A stretch of DNA of 64,000 nt from Oceanimonas doudoroffii (GCF_002242685.1 NZ_NBIM01000003.1:124001-188000), one strand, 5' to 3'; positions 32,796-42,287 are shown, numbered from the stretch's first letter. Program-made: numbers and translations. Notes: generated by a model not told the origin, from the sequence alone.

Positions 32796-33794
32796 ATGTT
32801 CTCCATGAAAAAAGTCGCCAAATACCTGACCCTTTCCCTGGCCTGTGCGGCCACCGCCATGCCCATGCTGGCCAACGCCAAAACCATGCGCCTGGGCATG
32901 GGTGACCCCATCGACTCGGATCAGGGCGCCTACGCCAGCCGCTTCAAGGACCTGGTCGAGTATTACTCCGACGGTGACATCAAGGTCACCCTCTACCCCA
33001 ATGGCGCCATCGGTTCGGAAACCGAGATGGTGCAGAACGCTCGCCTCGGCTCCCTCGACATGGCCCTGATCGGCATCGGCAACGTTACCCCCTTCTCCAA
33101 GGAACTGGGCATGCTGACCATGCCCTATGTCATTACCAGCAGCTCGGACGCGGTCAAGATCACCACAGGACAGCTGGGCGATCACTGGAACCAGCTCGCC
33201 CAGAAGCAGGTAGGGGTCAATATCCTGGGCTGGACCTACTCCAACTTCCGTCACCTGACCAACTCCAAACGACCGGTCAAGAACTTGGAAGATCTGCAGG
33301 GGCTAAAGATTCGCGTGCCGCAAAACCCCATCATGCTGGCCACCTGGAAGGCCTGGGGCGCCAACCCCATCGCCATGGCCTGGACCGAAACCTTTACCGC
33401 CCTGCAACAACAGGTCGTCGACGGTCAGGACAACCCCTATATCGTCAACAACACCATGAAGTTCTACGAGGTGCAGGACTACGTGACCGAGGTGCACCAT
33501 CAGTACTCACTGCAGCCCCTGGTGATCGGCAAGCGCACCTTTGACAAGCTGAGCGACGAAGACAAGAACATTCTGACCCGCGCCGGCCTTGAGGCTCAGC
33601 AGCATGGCCTGATCTTTCAGATTTCCGAGGCGGAAAAGGCCAAGCAGCACATGATCGACAACGGGGTGGAAGTGGCCAGCCTGGAAGACGAAGCCCAGTG
33701 GATTGAACTGGCCAAGACCAAGGTATGGCCCGAGTTCTACGACACCATTGGCGGCAAGGAAAAGTTTGACGCCGTGCTGGAGCAGCTCAAGTAA
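32796..33794 (+). CDS. TRAP transporter solute-binding protein (DctP family)
   Basis: About 332 residues with a Sec signal peptide (ending MLANA before KTMRLG). The DctP fold is shown by GSETEMVQNARLGSLDMALIG, LQGLKIRVPQNPIMLATWKAWGANP with the conserved Arg that binds a carboxylate, and FTALQQQVVDGQDNPY. ATG 32796 is chosen because GAGG at 32784-32787 is 8 bases away; an earlier ATG at 32790 is only 2 bases away. It captures the substrate in the periplasm for the DctQM permease downstream. Confidence 0.92.
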   Translation: MFSMKKVAKYLTLSLACAATAMPMLANAKTMRLGMGDPIDSDQGAYASRFKDLVEYYSDGDIKVTLYPNGAIGSETEMVQNARLGSLDMALIGIGNVTPFSKELGMLTMPYVITSSSDAVKITTGQLGDHWNQLAQKQVGVNILGWTYSNFRHLTNSKRPVKNLEDLQGLKIRVPQNPIMLATWKAWGANPIAMAWTETFTALQQQVVDGQDNPYIVNNTMKFYEVQDYVTEVHHQYSLQPLVIGKRTFDKLSDEDKNILTRAGLEAQQHGLIFQISEAEKAKQHMIDNGVEVASLEDEAQWIELAKTKVWPEFYDTIGGKEKFDAVLEQLK

Positions 33795-33898
33795 CCCTGC
33801 TGCCCGATGTAAGCGAGCGGGTTCGCATGCGGACCCGCCACTATTCCACAGGGCGGCAGGCCAAGCCTTCACACCGCCCTCTTTGCCGGAGCCTTGCT

Positions 33899-34486
33899 AT
33901 GCGTAAGCTGATGCTGCAGTTGGACAAGCTGGAAAATTATCTTTGTCAGCTTCTGCTCTGCCTGTTTGTGGTGCTGCTGTTTGTACAGGTGATTCTGCGG
34001 GTGGCCTTCAACTACGGAATTCCCTGGAGTGAAGAGCTGGCACGCTTTTCCTTTGTCTGGTTCGTGTTTCTGGGGGCGTCCTATGCCGCCCGATTGTCGG
34101 CCCATAACCGGGTCACCTTTCACCTGAGAATGATGCCTTCGGGAATGCGCAAGGGCGTTGAGCTTGTCGGTGACCTGTTCTGGATCGCCTTCAACACCCT
34201 GATGACCATCAAGAGCATTGAGGTTATCGAGTCGATGATGGAGTTTACCTTCTACTCGCCGGCACTCGACTGGTCCATGGCCTACCTGTATCTGATCTTT
34301 CCCGTCTCATTCACCCTGACTTCGCTGCGCATCATTCAGGTCAACTACCTGAAGCTGACCGGGGTCACCTTTGACGATGTGGATGAACCCAAACTGGAGC
34401 AGGACCCCACCCCGGCCCCAAACAACAACGGCACATCCGGCCCTCACCCGGAACAGGCCCATAAAGGCAGCAAGACCCTGGCCTGA
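33899..34486 (+). CDS. TRAP transporter small permease (DctQ family)
   Basis: About 195 residues with four hydrophobic helices (LCQLLLCLFVVLLFVQVILRVAFNY; FSFVWFVFLGASYAAR; ELVGDLFWIAFNTLMTI; WSMAYLYLIFPVSFTL) and the W-S-E-E motif typical of DctQ (IPWSEELARFSFVW). A polar C-terminal tail of ~45 residues rich in Pro, Asn and Thr is unusual. ATG 33899 has CCGGAG seven bases upstream; the longer frame from 33827 has an arginine-rich leader that is not family-like. Confidence 0.9.
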   Translation: MRKLMLQLDKLENYLCQLLLCLFVVLLFVQVILRVAFNYGIPWSEELARFSFVWFVFLGASYAARLSAHNRVTFHLRMMPSGMRKGVELVGDLFWIAFNTLMTIKSIEVIESMMEFTFYSPALDWSMAYLYLIFPVSFTLTSLRIIQVNYLKLTGVTFDDVDEPKLEQDPTPAPNNNGTSGPHPEQAHKGSKTLA

Positions 34487-34511
34487 CGGGCCAGCGTGCG
34501 AGGATTAAACA

Positions 34512-35792
34512 ATGACAGCTCCCATTATCCTGTTTGGCATGTTTTTCTTACTGCTGCTTATCGGGGCACCGATAGTGGTGGCACTGGGGGCATCGGCCCT
34601 GAGTGTCTACCTGGCGGCAGGTGATGACTTCGTGTCCCTGGTGCAGACCGCCTGGAATGCCGTGGACTCCTTTCCGATCATGGCCCTGCCCGCCTTTATT
34701 CTGTCGGGCGCGCTGATGCAGAGCGCCGGCATTTCCCGCCGGCTGGTACATATTGCCGAGCTGATGGCCGGTCCCATGGCCGGCGGCCTGGGCTTTTCCG
34801 CCATTCTGGCCAGCATGTTCTTTGGCGCCATCTCCGGCTCCGGCCCGGCCACCACCGCCGCCGTGGGCATGCTGATGATTCCCGCCATGGTGGACCGGGG
34901 CTACGGCCGCAGCTACTCCGCCGCCCTGACCGCCTCATCCGGCGGCCTGGGCGTGGTGATTCCGCCTTCCATTCCCATGGTGATCTACGGCGTCACCGCC
35001 AGTGAGTCCATCACCAAGCTGTTTCTGGCCGGCATATTCCCGGGCATCATGCTGGCCGGTGGCCTGATGATCGCCAACTACGCCATCAGCAAAAAGAAAG
35101 GCTACACCGGCAGCCCCGAGCGCCAGCCCGGTGAACTGAAAAAGGCCTGCCGTGAAGGCATCTGGGCCATTATGGCGCCCGTGGTGATCCTCGGCGGCAT
35201 CTATTCCGGCCTGTTCACCCCCACCGAGGCGGCCGTGGTGTCGGTGTTCTACACCCTGTTTGTGGGCATTTTCATTCACAAGGAACTGAAGCTGGATGGC
35301 TTCAAGGAATCGCTGAACTCCACCACCTGGCTGACCGGACGTGTGCTGATCATCATGTTCACCGCCACCGCCTTTGGCCGCATTCTGGTGGAGAACGACA
35401 TTCCGGGCATGATTGCCGAGTCCCTGCTGGATCTGACCGGCAGCCTGCCGCTGATCTGGCTTATCGTCATCGCCTTTTTGATCTTTATCGGCATGTTCCT
35501 GGAGACCCTGGCCACCATCATGATCGTAACGCCGGTCCTGCTGCCGGTCATGGTCAGCCTGGGCGTGGATCCCATTCACTTCGGCGTGGTGCTGGTGTGC
35601 TGCTGTGAAATCGGCTTTTCCACCCCGCCCCTGGGCGAAAACATGTTTATCGGCTCCAGCATTGCCAAGGTCTCCATCGAGGAGATTTCGGTCAAGGCGC
35701 TGCCCTTTGTCCTGGTGGAAATTCTGGTGGTGCTGCTGCTCGCCTTCTTCCCCGATCTGACCCTGTGGCTGCCCAACCTGTTCGGCTATTAA
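34512..35792 (+). CDS. TRAP transporter large permease (DctM family)
   Basis: 426 residues with about 12 hydrophobic segments. It has MALPAFILSGALMQSAGIS, the FFGAISGSGPATTAAVG motif and GVVIPPSIPMVIYGV, all DctM signatures. It moves the substrate with Na+ in complex with DctQ. Starts 25 bases after dctQ, with GAGG upstream, and is followed 32 bases later by the racemase gene. Confidence 0.94.
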   Translation: MTAPIILFGMFFLLLLIGAPIVVALGASALSVYLAAGDDFVSLVQTAWNAVDSFPIMALPAFILSGALMQSAGISRRLVHIAELMAGPMAGGLGFSAILASMFFGAISGSGPATTAAVGMLMIPAMVDRGYGRSYSAALTASSGGLGVVIPPSIPMVIYGVTASESITKLFLAGIFPGIMLAGGLMIANYAISKKKGYTGSPERQPGELKKACREGIWAIMAPVVILGGIYSGLFTPTEAAVVSVFYTLFVGIFIHKELKLDGFKESLNSTTWLTGRVLIIMFTATAFGRILVENDIPGMIAESLLDLTGSLPLIWLIVIAFLIFIGMFLETLATIMIVTPVLLPVMVSLGVDPIHFGVVLVCCCEIGFSTPPLGENMFIGSSIAKVSIEEISVKALPFVLVEILVVLLLAFFPDLTLWLPNLFGY

Positions 35793-35824
35793 CCCCTGAC
35801 CCTATTTTTAATGGATTGAAATAC

Positions 35825-36526
35825 ATGGAAAAAGAAAAGTCTGTCGGCGTGATTGGCGGCATGGGCCCGGAAGCCACCGTGGATCTGATGCGGCGGGTCA
35901 TTGAACTGACCCCCGCCGGGGACGATGCCGATCATATTCATCTGCTGGTCGACAACAACCCCAAGGTGCCGTCCCGTATCAAGGCGCTGATTGAGGGCAC
36001 CGGCGAAAGCCCGGGCCCCTTTATGGCGGACATGGCCAGGGGGCTGGAGCGAGCCGGTGTGGATTTTCTGGTGATCCCCTGCAATACCGCGCACATGTAC
36101 CACGCCGAAGTGGCCGAGGCGGTGCGCATTCCGGTGGTCAACATGCTGGATGTGACGGTGCGCCACGTGCTGGAACGCCATCCCGCCATCAAGAAGGTGG
36201 GCTTGCTGGCGTCTACCGCGGTGGAAATGACACGGCTTTACCACGACAAATTTGCACAAAAGGGCGTACGGGTGTTGTTTCCCGAAGCGGGGCAACAGCA
36301 GGACGTGATGACCCTGATTCGGGAAGTAAAGGCCAAAAGCCATGACTTCGACTCCCTGGCCCGCTATAACGAGGCCGCCCTGGCGCTGAAGGCAAGGGGG
36401 GCGGAGTGCCTGATCCTGGCCTGTACCGAGCTGTCGGTGATCGCCGGCAAACTGGTCTCCGATCTGCCGGTATACGATGCATCCCAGCTGCTCGCCGAGC
36501 ACATAGTACAAAGCGTAAAGGGGTAA
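35825..36526 (+). CDS. Aspartate/glutamate racemase family protein
   Basis: 233 residues with the two-domain Asp/Glu racemase fold. VGVIGGMGPEATVDLMRRVIE is the first strand-loop, and the two catalytic cysteines are in VIPCNTAHM (~residue 83) and LACTELSVI (~195). It is in the same operon as the TRAP genes. Cysteate is an isostere of aspartate, so conversion of D-cysteate to the L form used by CuyA is a plausible inference. Amino-acid racemase specificity cannot be told from sequence alone. Confidence 0.8.
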   Translation: MEKEKSVGVIGGMGPEATVDLMRRVIELTPAGDDADHIHLLVDNNPKVPSRIKALIEGTGESPGPFMADMARGLERAGVDFLVIPCNTAHMYHAEVAEAVRIPVVNMLDVTVRHVLERHPAIKKVGLLASTAVEMTRLYHDKFAQKGVRVLFPEAGQQQDVMTLIREVKAKSHDFDSLARYNEAALALKARGAECLILACTELSVIAGKLVSDLPVYDASQLLAEHIVQSVKG

Positions 36527-36836
36527 ACTCCACACCCCGTCGTTGCACCGGGGCGCGGCACACATCCGGTGCAGCGGCCCTCTTTGAAACCAAGCTTAGT
36601 GTCGGCTCGTCACCATCCGGGTATGCCCTGGGTCACCAATAACGAACCCAACACAAAAACTTCATTATAAAACAGGAGGTTAAATACATTTCATCGCTCC
36701 TTGGGACCGATCTTAAACCTGGCAAAGAAGTTGCTAGAACTGGTACAGGATATTACCCGAATTCACCCGAACGACAGGCATATTCGAGCCGTCTCGGTAT
36801 GCTTGCGCTGAACAATCATTGAAAAGGAGTTCAATC
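36527..36836 (+). other. Intergenic region before the DctA-type gene
   Basis: 310 bases. A short ATT-started frame (36688-36822) with an AGGAGG upstream is listed separately. The rest (36527-36670) has GC-rich repeats of CCGGnGC but no supported gene or terminator. Confidence 0.5.
36688..36822 (+). other. Possible 44-codon leader ORF with ATT start
   Basis: AGGAGG at 36674-36679 lies 8 bases before ATT (36688), which opens a 44-codon frame ending in TGA at 36820-36822, one base before the ribosome-binding site of the DctA-type gene. No ATG or GTG is usable nearby. ATT starts are rare, so this is tentative. If real, it could couple translation of the transporter. Confidence 0.25.
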
Positions 36837-38099
36837 ATGAATACGGCAACGGCCCAGCCACATGCTCGTCATGTCGGCAAATGGAAACGGCTGCAAATTT
36901 GGCAGAAGGTATTAATTGGCCTGCTGCTGGGCGCGGCAACCGGCTTTGTGCTGGGGGAACACGCCGCAGTGCTGCACCCCGTCGGCAAGGCCTTTATCGC
37001 CGCCATCAAAATGCTGGTGGTGCCGCTGATTTTTGTTTCCCTGGTATGTGGCGTTACCGCCATTCGGGATGTCACCCGCATGGGCCGCATCGGCATCAAG
37101 ACCTTTGCCACCTATATCGTGACCACCGCCATTGCCATTCCCATCGGCCTGATCCTGGCGGTGTGGCTGAAACCCGGTGTTGGCATGGATCTGGGCGGAG
37201 CCGCGGGCATGGAGGCCAAGGCGGCACCGAGCATCGTCGACACCCTGCTGGGCATTATTCCCAGCAACCCCTTTGCCGCCTTTGCCACGGGCAACGTATT
37301 GCAGATCATCTTGTTTGCGATTTTCCTCGGCATCGCCATCAACCTGGCGGGTGAAAAGGCGGATCCGGTAAGAAAGGTATTCGACGCCTTTGCCGACGTC
37401 ATGTACAAGCTGACCGATCTGGTGATCGCCTTTGCGCCCTATGGGGTATTTGCGCTGATTGCCACCACCACCGGACAGTACGGCCTGGACGTGCTGCTGC
37501 CCCTGGGCAAGGTCATTCTGGGGGTCTACCTTGGCTGCTTGCTTCATGCCCTGGTGACCCTGGGAGGCGGACTGGCACTGCTTGCCCGTCTTAACCCGGT
37601 TCCGTTCTTCAAGGGCATCTTTGAAGCCCAGCTGGTGGCCTTCAGCACCACCACCGCCGCCGGCACCCTGCCGGTGACCATGGCCTGTGCCCGGGAAAAC
37701 CTGGGGGTTTCAAAGGATGTGTCCAGCTTCGTACTGCCGGTAGGCACCACCATCAACCTGGACGGTACCGCCCTCTATCAGGCCCTGACCGCGGTCTTTA
37801 TCGCCCAGGCCTATGGCATTGATCTGGGCATGGCCGAGTACGGTATGATATTGCTGACCGCCATACTAGCCTCTATTGGCACCGCATCCGTACCCGGTGG
37901 TGGCCTGATCGTGCTGTCACTGGTGCTGACCTCGGTCGGCCTGCCACTGGAAGGGATTGCCCTGGTTGCCGGTATCGACCGCATTCTGGACATGGCGCGC
38001 ACCACCATCAATGTGACCGGGGATGCCGCGGTATCGGTACTGATTGCCCACAGCGAGGGCGAGCTGGACCGGGATATCTACTACCGAAAGGCGGTGTAA
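36837..38099 (+). CDS. Dicarboxylate/amino acid:cation symporter (DctA/GltP family)
   Basis: 420 residues from ATG 36837 (AAGGAG seven bases upstream). The DAACS core is visible: VVPLIFVSLVCGVTAI, AFSTTTAAGTLPVTM (hairpin 1), LPVGTTINLDGTALYQ (helix 7) and GIDRILDMARTTINVTGDA (helix 8), with the Asp and Arg that bind the anionic substrate. It imports dicarboxylates, glutamate or aspartate with Na+ or H+. It follows the racemase gene by 310 bases; it may take up the same anionic compounds as the TRAP system, or products. Confidence 0.92.
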   Translation: MNTATAQPHARHVGKWKRLQIWQKVLIGLLLGAATGFVLGEHAAVLHPVGKAFIAAIKMLVVPLIFVSLVCGVTAIRDVTRMGRIGIKTFATYIVTTAIAIPIGLILAVWLKPGVGMDLGGAAGMEAKAAPSIVDTLLGIIPSNPFAAFATGNVLQIILFAIFLGIAINLAGEKADPVRKVFDAFADVMYKLTDLVIAFAPYGVFALIATTTGQYGLDVLLPLGKVILGVYLGCLLHALVTLGGGLALLARLNPVPFFKGIFEAQLVAFSTTTAAGTLPVTMACARENLGVSKDVSSFVLPVGTTINLDGTALYQALTAVFIAQAYGIDLGMAEYGMILLTAILASIGTASVPGGGLIVLSLVLTSVGLPLEGIALVAGIDRILDMARTTINVTGDAAVSVLIAHSEGELDRDIYYRKAV

Positions 38100-38223
38100 T
38101 CAATGACCTGCTCGCGCCGGGACACAGGCCGCTCGCGGCCCAAACGGCGCGACACTCCCGATAGCGGCCTCGAAGTCCGGGCGCCATATTGCGGTGAACC
38201 CGGGCTCGGGCCTTGCCCGTCCT

Positions 38224-39114
38224 TTAATGGGAAAGGATCACATAGCGTCCGGTAAACAGGGCGGCGCGGGTGTCGCCGCTGTAGAGGGTGATGGACAGCT
38301 CCACCTTGACCCGCTCGCCCCGGGCCAGGGGCTGCAATTGCTCCCGCAGCCGACCCTGCACCTCGGCGGTGGGCTCGCTCCAGACCGGCGTCAGGTACTT
38401 GATGTCGCCGCTGCTCTGCACAATGTCACCGCTCAGGCCGTATTCCTGCATTTGCAGCCAGATAAGCCCCCAGCCGGTGAGCACGCACTGGCTGTAGATG
38501 CTGCCGGCAAACATGGACTCGTGCAGGTTGAGGTTGGCGGTCAGATTGGCCTGGGTACGAAACTTGCTGCCGGTGTACTGAATGATTTTCACGCCCATCT
38601 TTTCGCTGATGGGAATGCGTCTGTGCCATTGCCGCTGCAGCTCGTCGCACAGCTCGGGCCGGTGACTGATGCGATGCATGGGAGTCAGCGCCTTGATCAT
38701 CTGCCGGTGGGGAATCTTGCCAAAGCTGATGGGGCCCTCGCCCACCACGGTAAAGCCGCAGTGGGTATAAAAGGCCACCGCTTCTTCCCGGGCATTCATC
38801 ACCAGCCGGCGTACCCCTTCCTGCCGAGCCACCTGTTCCAGGGCCTGCACCATGCGGGTGCCCAGGCGCTGGTCACGGCAATCGGGGATCACCGCCATAA
38901 AGCGGATCTGGGCTTCATCGCCGCTGACATAGAGGCGCCCCACCGCCACCAGTCGGCCGCTGTCGTCCACCATCATGCGATGATGGGCATATTCGTCGAA
39001 CTCGTCGCGTTCCGAGCCCTTGGGTTGCTGCCAGGGTTTGCGCAACAGCTGCCAACGCAGCTGATAGTAGGCTTCCAGTTCCGCTTCCGTCTGCGGGGTG
39101 ACCACACGATACAT
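38224..39114 (-). CDS. fabY: Fused GNAT acetyltransferase / hotdog thioesterase (FabY, YiiD)
   Basis: 296 residues. Residues ~1-140 form a GNAT domain with the acetyl-CoA loop RDQRLGTRMVQAL; residues ~150-296 are a YiiD_C hotdog thioesterase-like domain (NLHESMFAGSIYSQCVLTGWG). E. coli FabY is implicated in fatty-acid initiation when FabH is absent. Order on the minus strand yihY - pip - dtd - fabY matches the E. coli yihY-dtd-yiiD neighbourhood, apart from the inserted iminopeptidase. Confidence 0.88.
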   Translation of the reverse strand: MYRVVTPQTEAELEAYYQLRWQLLRKPWQQPKGSERDEFDEYAHHRMMVDDSGRLVAVGRLYVSGDEAQIRFMAVIPDCRDQRLGTRMVQALEQVARQEGVRRLVMNAREEAVAFYTHCGFTVVGEGPISFGKIPHRQMIKALTPMHRISHRPELCDELQRQWHRRIPISEKMGVKIIQYTGSKFRTQANLTANLNLHESMFAGSIYSQCVLTGWGLIWLQMQEYGLSGDIVQSSGDIKYLTPVWSEPTAEVQGRLREQLQPLARGERVKVELSITLYSGDTRAALFTGRYVILSH

Positions 39115-39245
39115 GGTCTGCTCCTGTTAGGGTTATCTATGACTATCCTGCCGCCCGCGGCGACAGAGTGCAATGGAAAGGCATATCGGCGGCTGGCGTA
39201 TTTCTCGCCCCCGCCCTGGTGAATAACGACTCAAATGGTCGTTGG

Positions 39246-39683
39246 CTAAACCTGCAGCCAGAAGGTGACGGGGCCGTCGTTGGTCAGGCTAACCTGCATG
39301 TCGGCGGCAAAACGGCCGGCCTCGGTGGCCACGCCCTGATCCCGGGCTGCCATCACGAAATAATCGTACCAGCGCTCGGCGTCGGCCGGTGCCGCACCGC
39401 GGGAAAAGCTGGGCCGCAGGCCACTGTTGGTATCGGCGGCCAGGGTAAACTGAGACACCACCAGCAGGCTACCGCCGGCCTGGCGCAGATTGAGGTTCAT
39501 TTTACCATTTTCATCGGAAAACACGCGATAGCCGAGCACCTTGGCCAGCAGCTTGTCGGCTTTGGCCTGATCGTCTTCCCGCTCCACCCCCAGCAGCACC
39601 AGCAGGCCGGGGCCAATGGCGCCCACCTGCTCACCACTGATGGTGACCCTTGCCTCGGTCACCCGCTGTATCAGGGCTATCAT
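39246..39683 (-). CDS. dtd: D-aminoacyl-tRNA deacylase
   Basis: 145 residues, the usual Dtd length. [13 protein letters not shown] at the start, SQFTLAAD and the C-terminal [12 protein letters not shown] (Gly-cis-Pro motif) are the catalytic-pocket signatures. It removes D-amino acids (and Gly) mischarged on tRNA. It overlaps the end of the upstream iminopeptidase by four bases. Confidence 0.97.
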   Translation of the reverse strand: MIALIQRVTEARVTISGEQVGAIGPGLLVLLGVEREDDQAKADKLLAKVLGYRVFSDENGKMNLNLRQAGGSLLVVSQFTLAADTNSGLRPSFSRGAAPADAERWYDYFVMAARDQGVATEAGRFAADMQVSLTNDGPVTFWLQV

Positions 39684-40639
39684 GTCTTGTTGAGCTCCTT
39701 CGCCATATGATCGGTCGCCTTGACCAGGCCGTCCATAATACCCGGTTCAAAGGCCGAATGTCCGGCGCCGGGCACAATTTGCAGGCGCAGTTCGGGCCAG
39801 TGATCGGCCAGGGCAAGGGCGGCGGCGGGCTTGCAGATGGCATCATAACGGCCGTGCACCAGAATGGCGGGCAGCGAACGCACTCGTTCAATGGCCTTGA
39901 TGATATGATTTTCCTCTATAAAGCAGTTATTTAAAAAGTAGTGACACTCCAGCCGGGCCAGCGCCAGGGCACTGTGGGCCTCGCCGTAATGGCTGTCGGC
40001 ATCGTTTCTCGGCAACAGGGTGGAGATGCGCCCCTCCCAAATGGCCCAGGCCCGGGCGGCATTGAGCCGGGCCAGCTCATTGTCGCTGGTCAGCAACCGG
40101 TAATAGCGGTTGAGCAGATCTTCGGCGTCGCCGTCCAGGGGCGCCAGAAACTCCCGGTAATAGTCGGGAAACAGCTGGGCGGCACCGCCCTCGGGCTGAT
40201 AGAGCCAGTCCAGATCCTGCTGCCGCCCCAGAAACAGGCCGCGCAGCACCAGCCCCAGTACTCGCTCGGAATGCGCAATGGCATAGCACAGTGCCAGGGT
40301 GGATCCCCAGGAGCCGCCAAACACCAGCCAGCGGTCAATGCCCAGAGTGGTGCGAATGTGCTCCATGTCGGCGATCAGCGCCTGCGTGCTGTTGTCGGTC
40401 AGCTCGGCATGGGGGGTCGACTGGCCGGTACCGCGCTGGTCGAACAGTATGATGCGGTAACACTCCGGATCGAAAAAACGCCGATGCTCGGGGCTGATGC
40501 CGGCCCCCGGCCCGCCATGCACCAGCACCACCGGAATACCCAGCGGATTGCCGCTCTCTTCCACATAAATTCGATGCAGGTCGGACACCTGCAACCACTG
40601 CTGCCGGTTGGCGGCAATCGCCGGATAAAGGGTGCGCAT
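39680..40639 (-). CDS. pip: Proline iminopeptidase (alpha/beta hydrolase, S33)
   Basis: 319 residues. [23 protein letters not shown] is the oxyanion loop, [13 protein letters not shown] has the nucleophile Ser, and the acid/His pair is near ILVHGRYD and [10 protein letters not shown]. The [14 protein letters not shown] stretch is typical of Pip. It cleaves N-terminal proline. Overlaps the upstream yihY gene by one base and dtd by four, so yihY-pip-dtd form an operon. Confidence 0.93.
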   Translation of the reverse strand: MRTLYPAIAANRQQWLQVSDLHRIYVEESGNPLGIPVVLVHGGPGAGISPEHRRFFDPECYRIILFDQRGTGQSTPHAELTDNSTQALIADMEHIRTTLGIDRWLVFGGSWGSTLALCYAIAHSERVLGLVLRGLFLGRQQDLDWLYQPEGGAAQLFPDYYREFLAPLDGDAEDLLNRYYRLLTSDNELARLNAARAWAIWEGRISTLLPRNDADSHYGEAHSALALARLECHYFLNNCFIEENHIIKAIERVRSLPAILVHGRYDAICKPAAALALADHWPELRLQIVPGAGHSAFEPGIMDGLVKATDHMAKELNKT

Positions 40640-41535
40640 CAGGCCGGGTCCTCGTCGTCGTTGTCGTCTTCAAAGCTTAGCCCGTGGCTGTGCTCATAAT
40701 CCCCCAGGCTGGCGGTGATTTCGGCGCCGAACAGGGCGATCATCCAACTCAGATAGACCCATACAAACAGGATGGGTACGGTCGCCAGGGCGCCGTAAAT
40801 GGCCTGGTAGGACGGAAACTGGGTGATGTAAAAGGCAAAGCCGCGCTTGGCGATTTCAAACAGCACCGCCGCCACCAGGCCGCCGACAATGGCGTGGCCG
40901 AAGCGCACCCGCTTGTTGGGCACCACCATGTAAAACACCACGAACATCAGGGTAGACAGCAGAAACGGCAGCAGGCTCAGCAGCACGGCGCCCACGCCAA
41001 AGAAGCTGTCGCCCTGGAAAATGCGCATCGAGGTGACGTAGGAGGTTATCGCCAGGCTGGCCCCGGCCAGAATCGGCCCCAGGGTGAGGATCATCCAGTA
41101 GGTGGAAAACGCCACCGACCATCGCCGCTTCTGACTGACCCGCCAGATATGGTTGAAGTTCTCGTCGATGGCCGAGATCAGCATCATGGCGGTCACCGCC
41201 AGCGCCGCCACGCCGATGGCGGTGGTTTTTGAAGCGTTGTCGATAAAGCCCTGAATGTTCTTCTGCACCACGTCCCCCGCCGCCGGCACAAAGTTGCTGA
41301 ACACAAAGTTCTGAATGGTATCGCGCAGCTCGGCAAACATGGGAAAGGCCGACATCATGGCAAACACCACCGCCAGCATGGGCACCAGCGACAACAGGCT
41401 GATGTAGGTAAGATAGCCGGCGGTTACCTTGAGCCGGTCCTGTTGCACGCGTTTCAGCACAAAGCGGCCAAAGTCCGCTCCATGGTCGCGCAAAAAGCGC
41501 AAACGGTGTCCGATGCGGGCGACAATCTGGGTCAT
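40639..41535 (-). CDS. yihY: YihY/BrkB-family inner-membrane protein
   Basis: 298 residues with about six hydrophobic segments (YISLLSLVPMLAVVFAMMSAF; VAALAVTAMMLISAIDENFNHIW; FFGVGAVLLSLLPFLLSTLMFVVFYMVVP) and an acidic, Asp-rich C-terminus. E. coli yihY was once annotated rbn (RNase BN) but is now known not to be that RNase. Function is not established. First gene of the yihY-pip-dtd group. Confidence 0.9.
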   Translation of the reverse strand: MTQIVARIGHRLRFLRDHGADFGRFVLKRVQQDRLKVTAGYLTYISLLSLVPMLAVVFAMMSAFPMFAELRDTIQNFVFSNFVPAAGDVVQKNIQGFIDNASKTTAIGVAALAVTAMMLISAIDENFNHIWRVSQKRRWSVAFSTYWMILTLGPILAGASLAITSYVTSMRIFQGDSFFGVGAVLLSLLPFLLSTLMFVVFYMVVPNKRVRFGHAIVGGLVAAVLFEIAKRGFAFYITQFPSYQAIYGALATVPILFVWVYLSWMIALFGAEITASLGDYEHSHGLSFEDDNDDEDPA

Positions 41536-41625
41536 GGCACATCCTGTGTAACGGCAAGTGAATGGTTATTGTGGCAAATTTCACGCCCAGGGGGCCAGCG
41601 CGACCACTCGCAAAAAGGACTCAAA

Positions 41626-41659
41626 CAAAAAAGCCGCCCGAGCCTGAGCCCGGGCGGCA
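41626..41659 (-). terminator. Terminator of the yceI operon
   Basis: On the minus strand GCCGCCCGG-GCTCAGGCT-CGGGCGGC is followed by six T's, 26 bases after the yceI stop. Confidence 0.88.
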
Positions 41660-41684
41660 TATTCACGGGACAGACATCTGCGTC

Positions 41685-42263
41685 TTACTGACGCACGCCT
41701 TCCAGGTGCATTTCCAGATACACGGTGGCCGAGGCCGGGCCCAGATCGTAGTCGATGCCGAAATCGGCCAGCTTCAACTCCAGCTCGCCTTCAAAGCCGC
41801 GACGGAAACCGCCCCAGGGGTCCTCACCGGCGCCTACCTGCTCGATTTCAAACTCTACCGGTTTGGTCACACCGTGCAGGGTGAGATCACCTTTCACGAC
41901 ATATTCTCCCTCGTCGTCGTCTTTGGTGACGCTGGTGCTCTTGAAGCTGGCTTCGGGAAATTTGCTCACGTCCAGAAAGTCGTCGCTGCGCAGGTGGCGG
42001 TCGCGCTCGCCGTGATTGGTGTCGACGCTGGCGGTATTCACGGTCACCTGCACGCTGTTATTGGCGGCATTGTCCTCGTCAAAGGCAAAGCTGCCCTTGA
42101 AGTCGTTGAAGCGGCCCACGATCCAGCTGTAACCCAGGTGATTGATTTTAAAGTTAACCGAGGCGTGCATGCCGTCGGTGTCGACGGTGTAATTTTCCAC
42201 GGCGGCAAAGGCCGGTGACGCGGACACGGCCATCAGGGCGGCGGCAATCATGGTTTTTTTCAT
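41685..42263 (-). CDS. yceI: YceI-family periplasmic protein
   Basis: 192 residues with a signal peptide (cleavage after SPAFA) and the YceI lipocalin-like fold: NYTVDTDGMHASVNFKINHLG, VGRFNDFKGSFAFDED, then FRRGFEGELELKLADFGID. It probably binds polyisoprenoid or quinone-like lipids. It is 24 bases downstream of the cytochrome b561 gene, the yceJ-yceI order of E. coli. Stress or pH induction is known for the E. coli pair. Confidence 0.92.
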   Translation of the reverse strand: MKKTMIAAALMAVSASPAFAAVENYTVDTDGMHASVNFKINHLGYSWIVGRFNDFKGSFAFDEDNAANNSVQVTVNTASVDTNHGERDRHLRSDDFLDVSKFPEASFKSTSVTKDDDEGEYVVKGDLTLHGVTKPVEFEIEQVGAGEDPWGGFRRGFEGELELKLADFGIDYDLGPASATVYLEMHLEGVRQ

Positions 42264-42287
42264 TTCATCTCTCCTTGGTGGACAAAA

